DNA of 64,000 nucleotides from Meandrina meandrites (lineage: Eukaryota > Cnidaria > Anthozoa > Scleractinia > Meandrinidae): contig OY855913.1 in the NCBI GenBank assembly GCA_963693305.1, forward strand, positions 7,992,201 through 8,056,200. Direction: 5' to 3'. Shown here one piece after another: positions 1 to 11,085 of the stretch. Under the pieces are notes generated by a model, which saw only the letters and a program-made list of their open reading frames with translations, was not told where the DNA came from and searched no databases. Made by a program: the position numbers and the translations under genes. Position 1 is the first letter of the stretch. Each line of letters begins with the position of its first letter.

Positions 1-1180
1 ATCATGTCAAGAAAGATTGTGTCAAGCGATGGGTGAAATGTCCACGCTGCAAGAAGGAAACAACTTTTGAGAAGTTACAGGTGAGAGAAATCACTTGTTG
101 CATAAGCTGTGATCTTATTTTCCCGATTGTGAGACATGCAAATTCACTTTTCTTTTCTTCTATCCTCTGGCTTTTCCTCACCCTGCCCCTTCAATATGGG
201 AAATGAGAGCTAGGACGCAGCTTGTAACATTTGAACACAAGACACAACTATCCTCGCCCCCAGGGTCTTCTCTGCTTTTCAAAACGGCGTTTTTCTCCCG
301 CCTGCCATTTTGAAAAGCCGAGGGTTAACGAGGTCAACACAGAATTTTTCTTTGTACTGAAATTCCAAGCGTTACAAGCCCTTCACCGCTTCCCAAATAA
401 CCGTTAACTATCATTCCCGGTCATGTTTTGTCAGCGTTCTGTGAAAGCTTTAGTTTTTAGAGATTGAGGGGGGAAAGGAGGCATCAAGCGAAAGCAATGG
501 TCGACTCTTATGAAAATTTGAGTAGGTTCAAACGAGAACGCAGGAAATGTAACTCGATAACAGCTCGAAATAGTTTGAACTCTCGCGACTCCCATTCCCG
601 TTTGATCCCATACGGCATTAAACTGGTTACGTTACGTTTAGAACCACAACTGCCCTGCCATTCGACGGAGCCCGGATGAAGAAGTGGTGACATGCAGTAA
701 TGGCTGCGGGGCTGGAATGAAACGCCGCGAGATGCCGATGCACTTGAGGAACGAGTGTTCACACCGCTGGGTCTACTGCGAGCACTGCTCTGTGGAGATT
801 GTCTTTAAAGACAAGCAGGTTAGTGTGTTATTCACACATTATACTCATCGGTAACAATGGGAATCTTTTAATAGTTCACGAACGGGTTTCGTATTCGAAA
901 AGAAAATTGAAGCGAAATTATTTAGACTTTGTATTTTTTTTTTCAATAAATATTTGAATTTGATAAGCCAACCAACTAACCAACCAACCAACCAACCATC
1001 TATCCAACCAACCAAACAAACAACACAACACAACCAACTAACCAACTAACCAACCAACCAACTTACCAACCAACCAAACAACACAACCAACTAACCAACC
1101 AACTTACCAACCAACCAATCAACTAACCAACGAACCAACCAATTAACTAACTAACCAACCAACCAACACAACCATTTAAC

Positions 1181-1256
<76 letters not shown>

Positions 1257-4200
1257 TAACCAACCAACCAAACTAACCAATCGTCTTTCTTTCTGTGATA
1301 GGAACACTTACGGCGTTGCAGGCGTTCTGTCTCGCAAACATCTGACGAATCAGGTATAACAAGAGGTGGGAAGCGCCAGAGCATGCCCCATTCAGTCCGC
1401 TTTGACACACGCGGCCTGCGCGGCGGTAACCGTAGCAACAGCACCTCGCAAGAAGTCCTAGCTCAAAGTACTTTCGCGCCACCCATGCGCTCCACTTCGT
1501 TCCCAGCTTCCCTTAATTACGTTGGCCGTGAGGAATTTGCAAGCGAGGTGGTGTATCGTGGCTCGGTGCGAGGCAGGGCGCACACCACGAGTCAAATGGA
1601 TGATGAAAGGGAGACGGACATTTTCACGTGCACGTGTGGACAGAGGATATCACGTGGTCAAATCACAAGTCACATGTCAGAGGAATGTCCAAGGAGATTG
1701 ACCAAATGCCAGTATTGCCGCGCGCAAGTGAAGTTTGAAGATATGCAGGTAGACATTGATAATTTTATTTTCTTATCGATCAGCGTTGTTGCTAGAAAGT
1801 CTCGTTTTCATCATAGTACCATATGTTCTTTTTTTAGACATTAAAGCACGTCCCCTTTTTGTTCGGCAAAAACTCGTTTGCACCACCATTTCTGATGAAA
1901 TAGACGAGCTGCTTGAAGACCAGCAAGGATGTCAAATCGATCTCACATCTTTCTGATTTACCCGCCCTATTCTAGGCTCAGGGGCGGATCCAGGAATTTT
2001 TTAAAGGGGGGGTTGTACACTATTGTAGTAACCTTTAATGCAAAAAACAATTTTATTCAATTATTTTTCAGGAAGAATAAAAAAAAAATAACTAAAAAAT
2101 TTTGCCCAAAGGGGGGGTTGCAACCCCCATCACCCCTCCCCTGGATCCGCCTCTGAGGCTTACGACTTATCGCAGTTGATACCCAAGTGTTACGTGTAAA
2201 GTTTATTTTCACTTTCTATTTCTTTTCAGAGCCATCTTCAAGTGTGTCCTCGCTTTCCACTGAGCTGTCCAAACAGCTGCGGTGTGTCACAGATACCGCG
2301 AGAAGAGGTGAGCGCAGTTCATTAACTAAAGGCTCCTTGCTTCAGAAAGTGTCTATAGAATGAGGCAGCTGTCATGGATGGGATGCTAACTCATCAAAAA
2401 TTACTCCAAAACATCTTTGCCTATTGGTAGACACTGAGAGCAAAGATGGGCCCCCAGGGATTTCAGGGAACAAAAAGAATATTTTAGGGAACGGGAAACT
2501 ATGGAAAGCCATAACTGCCTTATGTGATCGTTAATCATTACGTTTTGACGTTTCGTCATTATGTGATGTGGTCCTGTCATGTTGTATTTTCCATATTCCG
2601 TTACGTGGTGCAGTTTTGGCATTATGTTTTGAAGGTTCTTCATTATGATTTCCGCTTTTGTCATAATGTGATGAGGTTTGATCATTATGTGATGTGGTTC
2701 CTTCGTTATGTGTTGTGGTTTCATCATTATGTGTTGAAGTTATTTCATTACGTGCTGGGGTCTTTCTATTATGTTGTGTCGTTGTTTCTTTATGTGTTGC
2801 AGTTCCTTCATTATGTGTTGCAGTTCCTTCATTATGTGGTGCAGTTCCTTCATTATGTGGTGCGATTCCTTCGTTATGTGGTTTCACCATTATGTGTTGT
2901 GGTTTCACCATTATGTAATGTTATTCTATTTTTGGCAATTCGAGTTTACTTCCGGTGTCAATCATTATTTCCCAGGTCCCTCTCGTCTTTAAGAAGCCGC
3001 TTAACCGGTTTGCTCTACAAGATACTTTGTGTAGCATACTTTACGTATGTTTTGCCTTTTTGCCTTTTTTGAAGGAGTTGCATTTGGAATCTCTTATTCC
3101 CCATTTTTTAGCTGAACGAATCGAGCCTGCGAACGTGGCGGCATTATCGGACGAAGAACTTTGTCGTGTAGGCGTAACAACGATTGGAGATCACCTTCGT
3201 CTCCGTGATCTTTGTGCCGTCGCCGAAAAAGATCGTACGCGCGAGTCAGTGGCGTCAAATGTTCTCCAGGAACGCATGGCTCTGTTTAATGGTCGTAATA
3301 GCAGAAGGGCGGATCGCAAAAAAAAGGCAGTTGCGAAAAGGAGTTGGACAGTTTCGTTTGTGTTGCTGATCGCCACCAAATTCCCACCTCTACAGAGAAA
3401 CAAGTTCTTTTTCAGAAACAGAAAGTAATGTAGTAATATCCTTTATTGTGAAGCCATCCTCCAGATAACCCTCTAAAACGGACTTGGTGATAAAATACTC
3501 AGGTGCACCACAACCTTGCGTTCCAGGTTTCCTTGGCGGTGGATTGCTTCCAAAGGTTAGACACTCTAACCTTAAATTCATCATTCGCTTCGATCGTTTA
3601 TGCCTAAGCATTCCATTTGCTTGAAAGATAACTTACATATTTGATCCACTGTTACTTTTTCACGTTGAAAGTTTTTGAGAAGATGTCCAATATGCAGCTT
3701 TTCAAGCACACTTGATAGTCTTGGCAGATTAGCTTTCGGTTCTTCCGCCATCTTGAAACTTTGAAAGAGCAGGTACTGGACCCTAAGATAAAAACCGGTT
3801 AAGCGGGTTCTTAAAGACGAGAGGGACCTGGGAAATAATGATTGACACCGTAAGTAAACTCGAATTGCCAAAAATAGAATAACATTACATAATGGTAAAG
3901 CCACAACACATAATGGTGAAACCACATAACGAAGGAACCGCACCACATAATGAAGGAACTGCACCACATAATGAAGGAACTGCAACACATAAAGAAACAA
4001 CGACACAACATAATAGAAAGACCCCAGCACGTAATGAAATAACTTCAACACATAATGATGAAACCACAACACATAACGAAGGAACCACATCACATAATGA
4101 TCAAACCTCATCACATAATGACAAAAGCGGAAATCATAATGAAGAACCTTCAAAACATAATGCCAAAACTGCACCACGTAACGGAATATGGAAAATACAA

Positions 4201-5996
4201 TATGACAGGACCACATCACATAATGACGAAACGTCAAAACGTAATGATTAACGATCACATAAGGCAGTTATGGCTTTCCATAGGAAACACCAAAATGGAA
4301 GAAATACTTTAGGGAACACCGGAACACAAGGAAAATTTTGTTGGGAACAAGGGGACATGGACCCCCTCCCCCTGGGAGGCCCTCTTGCCGCCCGAGAACA
4401 CTGGTTTGCCAATGTGCTAGCCACAAGCTCAGCGCGTCATTAGTCTACATCGCAGTGTGGCTGTCATGAAGTAGTCAATCATTCTGTACAAATGTTCGTT
4501 TCAGGTGGATCGTCATCTTTCCCACGACTGTCGTTCAAATCTCATTCAATGCCCTTTTAAACATGTCGGCTGTCAACACCAAGTAAGTGCTGGCTCATTT
4601 CTCAAGTACATCAGCAGTTTAGCTAGTGTAATTATTTATCCAAGTAAATCAGCAGCATAGTCAGCTCTCGCTTTGCAGACACCCCACTGTTACGGACAAA
4701 CTCCAGATCCCTGGCGAAAGTTATAGAGGTTTGACTGAAAATGATTCCCGCTGTTACAGAATTACGGACACGTTTGTGGTACCAAAATAACAATTTTATT
4801 GTTTTGACTCTCGATAAAGCGGACATCATAAACTTTTCATATGACATTATTACAAAAAAGTCCAGTCAATTGCTCATTACTTGTCAAAACACGCTTTAAA
4901 AGACTTCTGGGATATTTATTTTTACATCAATTCCTTCAGTAGCTTCGTGTTTTCACTTCAGCTTGCGCCTTTTCCTTCCAGACTCTTTACGAGAGATCAA
5001 ACCTTCATCCTCCAATCCCAACGGCTCCTTAGCAGTTTCACCACCTTGATAAGCTCGTCATAGTCTATGTTAACGGTTCTTTTTTCTCACACCACGCTAT
5101 TACGGACTCGTGCTATTACGGACACTAACGAGAGTTGCCTGTATTAATTATTTTCCAGGATATTTAGTGACGTAAATTTTTCTCAAGTAATGTAGATTAG
5201 TTGAGATTAAATTAGGTTTTGCACGCCAAGTTCCTGAAAAAGGTGGTAGATTATTGCTGGTAGTGCAATTTGAATTACGTAAAACACAAGAAAACTATTT
5301 CGAAGTATTAAATAAGAATTTCATTCTTAAAGGCAAAGCAATCTACTTTTGTTCATTTCTTGTTTACTTCTTTTGCAGTGTCCGCAGCGTAGCCTGACGC
5401 AGCATCTTGAAGACGGTATGAAAAAACACCTGGAGCTCGTGTCACAACTCGCTATTGATCAGCAACAAGAGATCAACGAACTCCGAGAAATTGTGAAACA
5501 TTGCAAACCTTTTACCGACAGCAAGCTCTACTGGAAGATCGACGACTTCTGGAACAAATTCGAAGACGCGAAACACAAAACTGGAGTAGAGCTTCACAGC
5601 CCGCCATTCTATACGAGTCCTTATGGCTACAAGTTCAAAATCGTCATGTTTCCTTACGGAAATGGCAGCGGTGAGGGTTCTCATCTTTCGATGTATGTCC
5701 GGCTTCTTCCAGGCGAGTACGATACGCTTCTAAAATGGCCGTTCGAAGGCGAGATCACTTTGTCGCTTCTGGATCAAAGTAGAGACTCGACCAGGGGCCA
5801 ACGAAATATTAGCCAGTCGTTTAGTCCGGACCCAAACTGGAAGAGCTTTCAGCGGCCCAGCAAAAATGGCTCCACGCTCGGATTTGGTTACCCACAATTC
5901 GTGTCGCACCGAGGCTTGGAATCTACGAACTACGTCAAAGATAACTGTTTGTTCATCAAAGCCACAATCGACTGCAAACATTCCGCTGATTTCTAA
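1..5996 (+). CDS. TRAF-family adaptor (TRAF zinc fingers plus MATH domain), 5' end outside the window
   Basis: TRAF proteins are cytoplasmic signalling adaptors downstream of TNF and Toll/IL-1 type receptors. Exons seen: 1-80 (partial), 642-818, 1302-1748, 2230-2307, 4505-4582 and 5379-5996, all with GT/AG borders and all joining in phase 0. They encode 491 visible residues. Cys/His-rich TRAF-type finger segments cover the first five exons (for example TCSNGCG near 689 and CQYCRAQ near 1711). The last exon carries a short coiled-coil-like stretch and then a MATH domain starting [10 protein letters not shown] and ending near [15 protein letters not shown] domain would be expected upstream, outside the window. 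Exon 1302-1748 adds a long Ser/Arg/Gly-rich linker of about 100 residues between fingers, unusual for the family. TRAF4-like is the closest guess, because finger segments are many, but the subtype is not proven. Confidence 0.88.
967..1262. repeat. AACC-type and (AATC)n simple repeats
   Basis: Irregular AACCAACC tandem repeat from about 967, passing into a clean run of about 17 AATC tetranucleotides at 1184-1254. It lies in a TRAF intron just before the acceptor at 1301. Open frames here (for example the G/W/L-rich one on the minus strand) are repeat translations. Confidence 0.9.
1979..2155. mobile_element. Short MITE with CAGGGGCGGATCCAGG ends
   Basis: Imperfect terminal inverted repeats: CAGGGGCGGATCCAGG at the left, CCTGGATCCGCCTCTG at the right. 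The direct repeat AGGCT flanks both ends (1974-1978 and 2156-2160), a likely target site duplication. The 177 bp body is non-coding. It sits in a TRAF intron. The ends resemble hAT-type MITEs, but five matching flanking bases are fewer than the usual eight, so the class is uncertain. Confidence 0.7.
3075..3424 (+). pseudogene. Remnant of a SAM-domain protein gene (element cargo, N-terminal part)
   Basis: A possible acceptor (TTTTTTGAAG) precedes the frame. The frame starts [16 protein letters not shown] and continues through [20 protein letters not shown], a SAM-domain pattern (helical, ending in the G-V-T-x-I-G-D-R/H-x-x-L signature). A basic segment follows, then RSWTVSFV. Near 3356-3366 the frame breaks: the continuation reads [17 protein letters not shown] in a neighbouring frame. 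In fish and coral genomes I recall similar SAM-plus-linker N-termini on HECT-like proteins that are repeat-associated; this family link comes from memory. The piece is truncated at the meeting point with the opposite gene remnant. Confidence 0.6.
3411..3753 (-). pseudogene. Remnant of an integrase-like gene (SAM domain plus helix-turn-helix N-terminus)
   Basis: ATG at 3751-3753 on the minus strand opens [20 protein letters not shown], a SAM-like domain running to [13 protein letters not shown]. The frame then stops, but the neighbouring frame continues at once with [12 protein letters not shown] and [20 protein letters not shown] up to ITTLLSVSE, so one frameshift lies near 3583-3590. The second part resembles the helix-turn-helix segment before the integrase core in repeat-associated proteins of fish and cnidarians, where SVSE would be followed by a T-I-Y-R-R-M-like helix. 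The catalytic core is absent. The promoter would lie in the right inverted repeat. The assignment to an rve-type integrase is inferred from remembered family patterns. Confidence 0.55.
4658..5141. mobile_element. MITE with TA target site, pogo/Tc1-like ends (copy 1)
   Basis: Starts CAGCTCTCG after a TA and ends with CGAGAGTTGCCTG before a TA; internal GTTACGGACA / TATTACGGAC motifs are inverted at the two ends. Non-coding. A second copy of the same sequence lies at 38133-39665 and is interrupted there by another insertion. Located in the last TRAF intron. Confidence 0.65.
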
Positions 5997-7884
5997 TATA
6001 AGTATTAGGAAAATTGTTATTGCGTAAATTTTTATTGCATTACGAAAAAAATCTTATCGCATAAATTCTTAATGTAGGTCGAAAAGTGTAAGCTGATGTG
6101 AAAATATTCAACATTTTAGGATCTGGCGACTTTTTCTTCTAACATGCAATATATCAAAGAGTATATAATGATAGTAATTTTTCATACTGTTGGTATATAG
6201 TCAATTTATGTGTGTATCTCAGGCAAAGAAAATTTCATCAAGGGCCATATTTTATATACAAACTCAAACTCGTGCTTGCGTACGCCATAATATCAAGCAA
6301 TAAGAACTATTTAATCTTAGTTAATTACTCGTTTTAAAAATGATTTTTAGCTTTAAATTTAAACAGATTAAGCAACAACAACGAAAATGTGCAGAAACTA
6401 AGGCCGAGTTTTGGCAAATTCCCAATAGAAGAACTCAGATATATTCCATTTCTTATATGACGATATTCTCCAATACAAATGACAATGTTAGTAAATTTAA
6501 TACTCGTTTTAAAAATGATTGTTCGCTTTGAATTTAAACAGACTAAACAACAACAACGAAAATTTCCAGAAACAAATTAAAGGCCGGGTTTTGGCAAAGA
6601 ACTCAGACATATTCCACTTCTTATATAACGATATTCTCCAAAACAAATGACGCGCGAGAACTGGAAAGTAATGTAATAGATGTCGTTTGTAGTATGGCGT
6701 CAAAAGTATACGGTGGTTGCTTAGCAACTCCTACGAAGTCCACGGCTCGGACAAATTCCAACTAAAAATGCATTTGTTCTCCCCACGTGGAGAGGTTAGC
6801 TTTGCTACTTAGGGATAAAAGATGTTTAAAATCACTGTTCACAAAGATAGACCCGAGTTTGCTAAGCAAAGCTGCAATTACTGCACCCATCTTAATTTGA
6901 AGACTGCTGTAAACCACTTTCTAATATGTGGTGAATTTAAATTTGTGCTGCTGAGAATGTGCTCTTAGTCCATGGGCGGACCTGGGGGTGCTCCAAAGAG
7001 GAATCTGAGGTGAAGATGGACCTTAAGGGTGGGTGTTGAGTATGGATGGGATCTTTATTGCTCCAATAAAGGGGGGGTGGGCGGCAGATGGTGTGTCAAA
7101 AAGAGGGGACGGCTCCGTGTCTCTTTTCCTAGGTCCGTCACTGAATTAATGCACGTTTTGAGCGAGTAAGGCTTAATTTAACAATAAAATATACATGTAC
7201 CATGCCTAATACAAATTAGCAAAAATTTTTGTTCAACTTGTTTATTCCCAGCTTGAACGTAAATTCTTAATTCTTAATTCCAATTGTTAATCTATGCAGG
7301 TTTGTTATGAGAAATTGTCTGGCATCAACTCAATACTACCAAGTTGATAAATTTCTTAATTCTCCTCACCTACCTGTGGGACAGTGTACTGGTTATGTTT
7401 GGAGAAACTAGTTGTTGATCTCTGCGCATAATTTGTGAATTGTAGCATGTTTCTAAAGAGAACATTCGTTGTACAGGCTGTTCTATTTGACTCTTTATAA
7501 ATGGTTTCAAAAACTAATACGCTTTTCTTGATCAAAAATATTTAATAATTAAATGTAAGTCTTGCATACTGCTATGCGGGTAAATTATGATGCCTGAGAT
7601 GTTGGATTTAAACGAATAAAAGAGTTTAATGAACCTCTGATGGCTTGTTAGTTTGATGGGTAAACTCGGAAAAATAGTACACGATTTGACTTCAAAAAAG
7701 CCATGTTTTAAAAAACGCGTTCTTATTGGGTGATTTGGTGTCTTGCATATGACTGCGCATACACTGCTTTGTCGCCGTGTTGCATTTCTTCATAAATGAA
7801 ATAGAGACCTGACATCTATGCTTACATGACGTGTAAACCATCGCGGAACACAAATCTTTCGTAGGCACACCTGGCCGGATCCAA
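5997..7884. other. Intergenic, TRAF 3' flank
   Basis: No gene seen. Contains the TRAF 3' UTR, the tandem duplication at 6329-6653, and a degraded MITE at about 6973-7144 with inverted GGGCGGACCTGGG / CCTAGGTCCGTC ends. The rest is AT-rich sequence without recognisable structure. Confidence 0.7.
6329..6653. repeat. Tandem duplication of about 170 bp downstream of the TRAF gene
   Basis: Unit 1 (about 6329-6485) and unit 2 (about 6500-6653) both run from GTTTTAAAAATGATT through AACAACAACGAAAAT to CGATATTCTCCAA, with scattered substitutions and small gaps. The duplication is non-coding and lies a few hundred bases past the TRAF stop codon. Confidence 0.75.
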
Positions 7885-8168
7885 CCAATCATGTGAGATG
7901 TTCAATGAGGTGCTGGTCGACTCTAATTTGAGTCGACCAGCACCTCATTGAACATCTCACATGATTGGCCATAAGAACAATAGGACAAAGGGCACAAACA
8001 ATGCCCCTATCCCTGAAGACAATGAGCAATATTGTTTTAGAATGCATTCTAAAACAATATTGCTCATTGTCTTCAGGGATAGGGGCATTGTTTGTGCCCT
8101 TTGTCCTATTGTTCTTATGGCCAATCATGTGAGATGTTCAATGAGGTGCTGGTCGACTCAAATTAGAG
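7885..8168. repeat. Nested triple palindrome, including a perfect 248 bp inverted repeat
   Basis: The segment 7921-8168 is a perfect palindrome centred between 8044 and 8045 (GAATG|CATTC). The 39 bp block 7885-7923 (starting CCAATCATGTGAGATG) is inverted at 7930-7968 around a 6 nt loop and is present again in direct orientation at 8121-8159, giving an A, A', B, B', A layout. Identical open frames on the two strands (starting MIGHKNNRTKG) come from the symmetry and are not genes. No terminal sequence typical of a known transposon was recognised. Confidence 0.95.
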
Positions 8169-10048
8169 GTTCACAAGAGGTACTGGACTACTCAGGGATC
8201 CAAGCATGCGCGCAATTTCCTGACCTTCCTGTCTTTCCAGTTTTAAATAAAATGTTCTACCCTCTCTTAATTTTCCCTCGATACTTACAAATAAATATCA
8301 CATGACCCAAACTCCCACACCGCAAAATTTGTCAGCGGGACTTCGAATCATGCGATGAGTGATGTTTATTCGCCAAAAGCTGTTTAAACATCAACCTACT
8401 GAAAACTGAGCGAAAAGCAGTTTATTAGTGATTTGAGGGAAAATGCAGCTTTATTTTAACAGCGCGGCTTTAAGTTACAAGAACTTGTTTTTTACGAAGA
8501 GCAGATAATTAGAGGAGTTCAAGTTTTAGTACATATGTGTTTCGATCTTAGCTTTGTCAGAGAGACAATGGCTGTCTGTTAGAGATTGATTCTTACAGGT
8601 TCTAAAAATGCCCGAGCTCTTAAATTCACCTTTCCTTTCACTCAGGTTTTGAGTTTGTCTTAAAAACATCCAGACCCACTAAACTAAACTCGATGAGTTG
8701 CTCGGGGGTATTCCATTTTAAAGTGAAGGGGGACGATCGTTTAAGGGTAAAATTTGTGTCTTGGTACCGCGAAGGGTTTATGACTTTTAGAGCTACCTCG
8801 GTACCCTTTATATTTAAGCTGAAAAAACAACGAAACTATGTAATTGAAGAATAAATTTCTCTCAAGGGAAATGATTCAAGCCACATCCTCAAAGCGAGAT
8901 TCTGATTATATAAAATTGAAGACTTACCCTCCCGTCACTTTTGTATGGGGGTCCCCCCCCGGGTTATGTTGTTTGTAATGGGGGTGGGGTTAAGTACCGT
9001 ACCCCTCTTTAGCATGTCTCAGTGTTTTCGCATTTCAGAATACGGCTGTTCCCATGAGCATTAATTTTTCGTCAGTGCATCAGCAAATACATTGATATGG
9101 AAATGTTCAATTCCCAAAACATTTGAAATTGGATCACATTGCATCAAACTCACTTCGCGTCATCAGGTGCGTTTAGTTATGAACTCACATTGCTTCGAAA
9201 TTCTAAGGTTCGCTGCTTGAAAACTAAGTTGAAGCACAGTGTTCTTCAGTGAAGGAATATTTTGGCTGTCATGGTTTTCGACGAGGGATGCGATAGCTTT
9301 TGCAGAGGACGGAAATGCTTGGGGTGGAACACTTCAGCGAGCTGTGCTTGAAAGCACGCCAACTAAAACCCTTCAGGGACATCGACGAAAAAGAAAGAAA
9401 AGGTAAGAGAAGAATTCTCCGGCTTTGGTAAATTTTATTCTTTGTTAACACACTGCCAAACAGTCCTGCTTCTTTGCGTGAAATCCGTCGACAATTACGT
9501 ACCTTCCACGAATTCGCGACGGAGCTTGCTGGAGATTACGTGATTCCGTCGTTCGTCCCAGTTCCCCTATGTCAGAGTTTCTAGCTACAGGTAGCTTGGC
9601 GCGCATTTCAATTGCAATGGATTGTTCCTTTGAAGGTTGTCTTTTATTTGTTTCGTAATTTCATTTTCTTTGCCAGTCAGATTCGTGAAAGGGCTTGACA
9701 TTGATTTTACCAAGCGTCGAATAACCTTATGTTTGAGGACATAATTATTGCATGGTCTCTCGATGGGGCTAAACTACAGAATACCTGCAACTTAACAATA
9801 ACAACGCAATGCTCTTAGTTCCTATTGTTACGTGCCTCGAGTTCTAATCCGCTGGGCAGTGACGTTTGCATTCCTTTATAAACTGCTATTGTTCTGGCCC
9901 TTCAGTTTGTCGTGTTAAGTTAGCATGATCCTTGTTCTCAGAGCGCCTGCCCCTGATTTCCGGCGAGTCAGGTGGCTCCGGGGCACACACGATTTGATTG
10001 GCTAGATTTTAACAAAGGGAGTTCAAAATCTACCAATTAAATCAACCG
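8169..10048. other. Intergenic, no gene supported
   Basis: I see no conserved coding exon. A short open stretch ending AAAGAAAAG|GTAAGA near 9402 resembles an exon with a donor, but no frame carries a convincing protein. G/C-rich runs near 8947-8998 look like repeat remnants. Confidence 0.5.
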
Positions 10049-10404
10049 TTTTACAGTGCGGACACTCGAAACATGAACGCTATGGCTTTTTTTCACTTTA
10101 TTTGTACTTTTTTTCACTTACTGTGTAGTTATTTTTTACATTTTCCCAGAACTAACCAATCACATCCGTGAACCAAAGCAATGGCACAGACATTTTTTCT
10201 CCTGTGTTCCGTGTTTTTATTGTCCCACGCAACGTTTGACACGCTTTTCGGGGGAAAAAAGGTGGGAAAATGTCTCGGCCGTTGCATCGCCTCGCGGCTG
10301 TGATTGGTTAGTTCTAAAAAAGTAATAAAATAAGTGATAAAAAAGTACAAATAAAGTGAAAATAAAGCCTTGACGTTCATGGTTCGAGTGCCCTCACTGT
10401 AAAA
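10049..10404. mobile_element. MITE with about 75 bp terminal inverted repeats
   Basis: The left end TTTTACAGTGCGGACACTCG is mirrored by CGAGTGCCCTCACTGTAAAA at the right. Inside, CACTTTATTTGTACTTTTTT and the AACTAACCAATCACA block are each inverted on the other side. Non-coding; about 356 bp. Confidence 0.75.
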
Positions 10405-10702
10405 TCCCTTTGTTATAAGAGTTTATAATGATTGATTTGACTGGCTAGATTTTAAATTTCCTTTGTTAATAGTTTTTAACCTACTCATAGATTTTAATAA
10501 TTGCATGTCTTAGTTAGATTTTCTTTTTAGCTAGTTTAATATTTTTACTCTTTTTATCTTAGTACTGAATTTCTGTATTTAACATCATTTTTGCTTTTAT
10601 CGTTTTTATCCTTTTTTCGACTATTTTGCTTGGTTACCAAGGAAAATGGTAAGAATTGGGATGATCGGGGCACTCTCTGACACACATTTTTGTATACTCT
10701 CA

Positions 10703-11085
10703 AGGGACTGTTTTAATTTGTCAAGGGAATACTTTTCGCTGTGGGTGATAAAAAACGTCACTGGATAGGAATGCGCGAGCAGTTCTCGAGCGGAAGTCTT
10801 ATTTTCACACGTCCCTCGGAAGTGTTATTTTCACGCGTCCCTCGTTAGTTAGCCTGTATAGCTTTGCAATCTACAGGTTGGTATTTTTCAAAGATCTGTT
10901 CCAGACATGACTGTTTTAATTTGTCAAGGGAATACTTTTCGCTGTGGGCGATAAAAACGTCACTGGATAGGAATGCGTCAGCACTTCTCGATCCCGAAGT
11001 TATTTTCACGCGTCGCTCGCCATTTAACCCCTCTAGCCTTTTGGAAACTACAGGTAGGTATTTTTAAAAAATCTGTGCTGTTCAT
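10703..11085. repeat. Tandem duplication of about 200 bp with splice-donor-like ends
   Basis: Two units (about 10703-10905 and 10908-11085) share GTTTTAATTTGTCAAGGGAA, AAAACGTCACTGGATAGGAA, TATTTTCACGCGTC and a final CTACAG|GTNGGTATTTTT. The last motif looks like a 5' splice donor and also appears in weaker form at 9590. No coding frame. Confidence 0.7.

Larger units (their letters stand above)
2499..4283. mobile_element. Long-terminal-inverted-repeat element carrying two inward-facing gene remnants
   Basis: Arms at 2499-3011 and 3793-4283 are near-identical inverted copies (about 500 bp). Most of each arm is a degenerate tandem repeat of about 24 bp built on ATTATGTG, which creates spurious HYV-rich open frames on the outer strands. 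The 781 bp between the arms holds a SAM-domain coding remnant reading rightward from the left arm and a second SAM-domain plus helix-turn-helix remnant reading leftward from the right arm. They meet near 3411-3424. It sits in the TRAF intron between exons 2230-2307 and 4505-4582. Both coding pieces have frameshifts and lack their C-terminal parts, so this copy looks like an internally deleted, non-autonomous derivative. Confidence 0.8.

Noticed and set aside
845..1045. Minus-strand frame rich in Gly/Trp/Leu/Val
   Set aside because: Translation of an AACC simple repeat.
1183..1254. CRISPR-like array of short regular repeats
   Set aside because: A pure tetranucleotide microsatellite without spacers in eukaryotic DNA.
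2524..3072. Long open frames rich in HYV / MVKPQH-like repeats on both strands, also at 3581-4258
   Set aside because: They are translations of the 24 bp tandem repeats in the inverted arms; the same frame occurs in both arms and on several phases, with no domain.
7889..8305. Identical open frames MIGHKNNRTKG on both strands
   Set aside because: Produced by the perfect palindrome at 7921-8168; the identity stops exactly at the palindrome edge.
9269..9451. Possible exon with donor AAAAG|GTAAGA near 9402
   Set aside because: The frame with the best composition (AEDGNAWGGTLQRAV) has no start codon or acceptor, and the other frames have stops; no partner exon was found.
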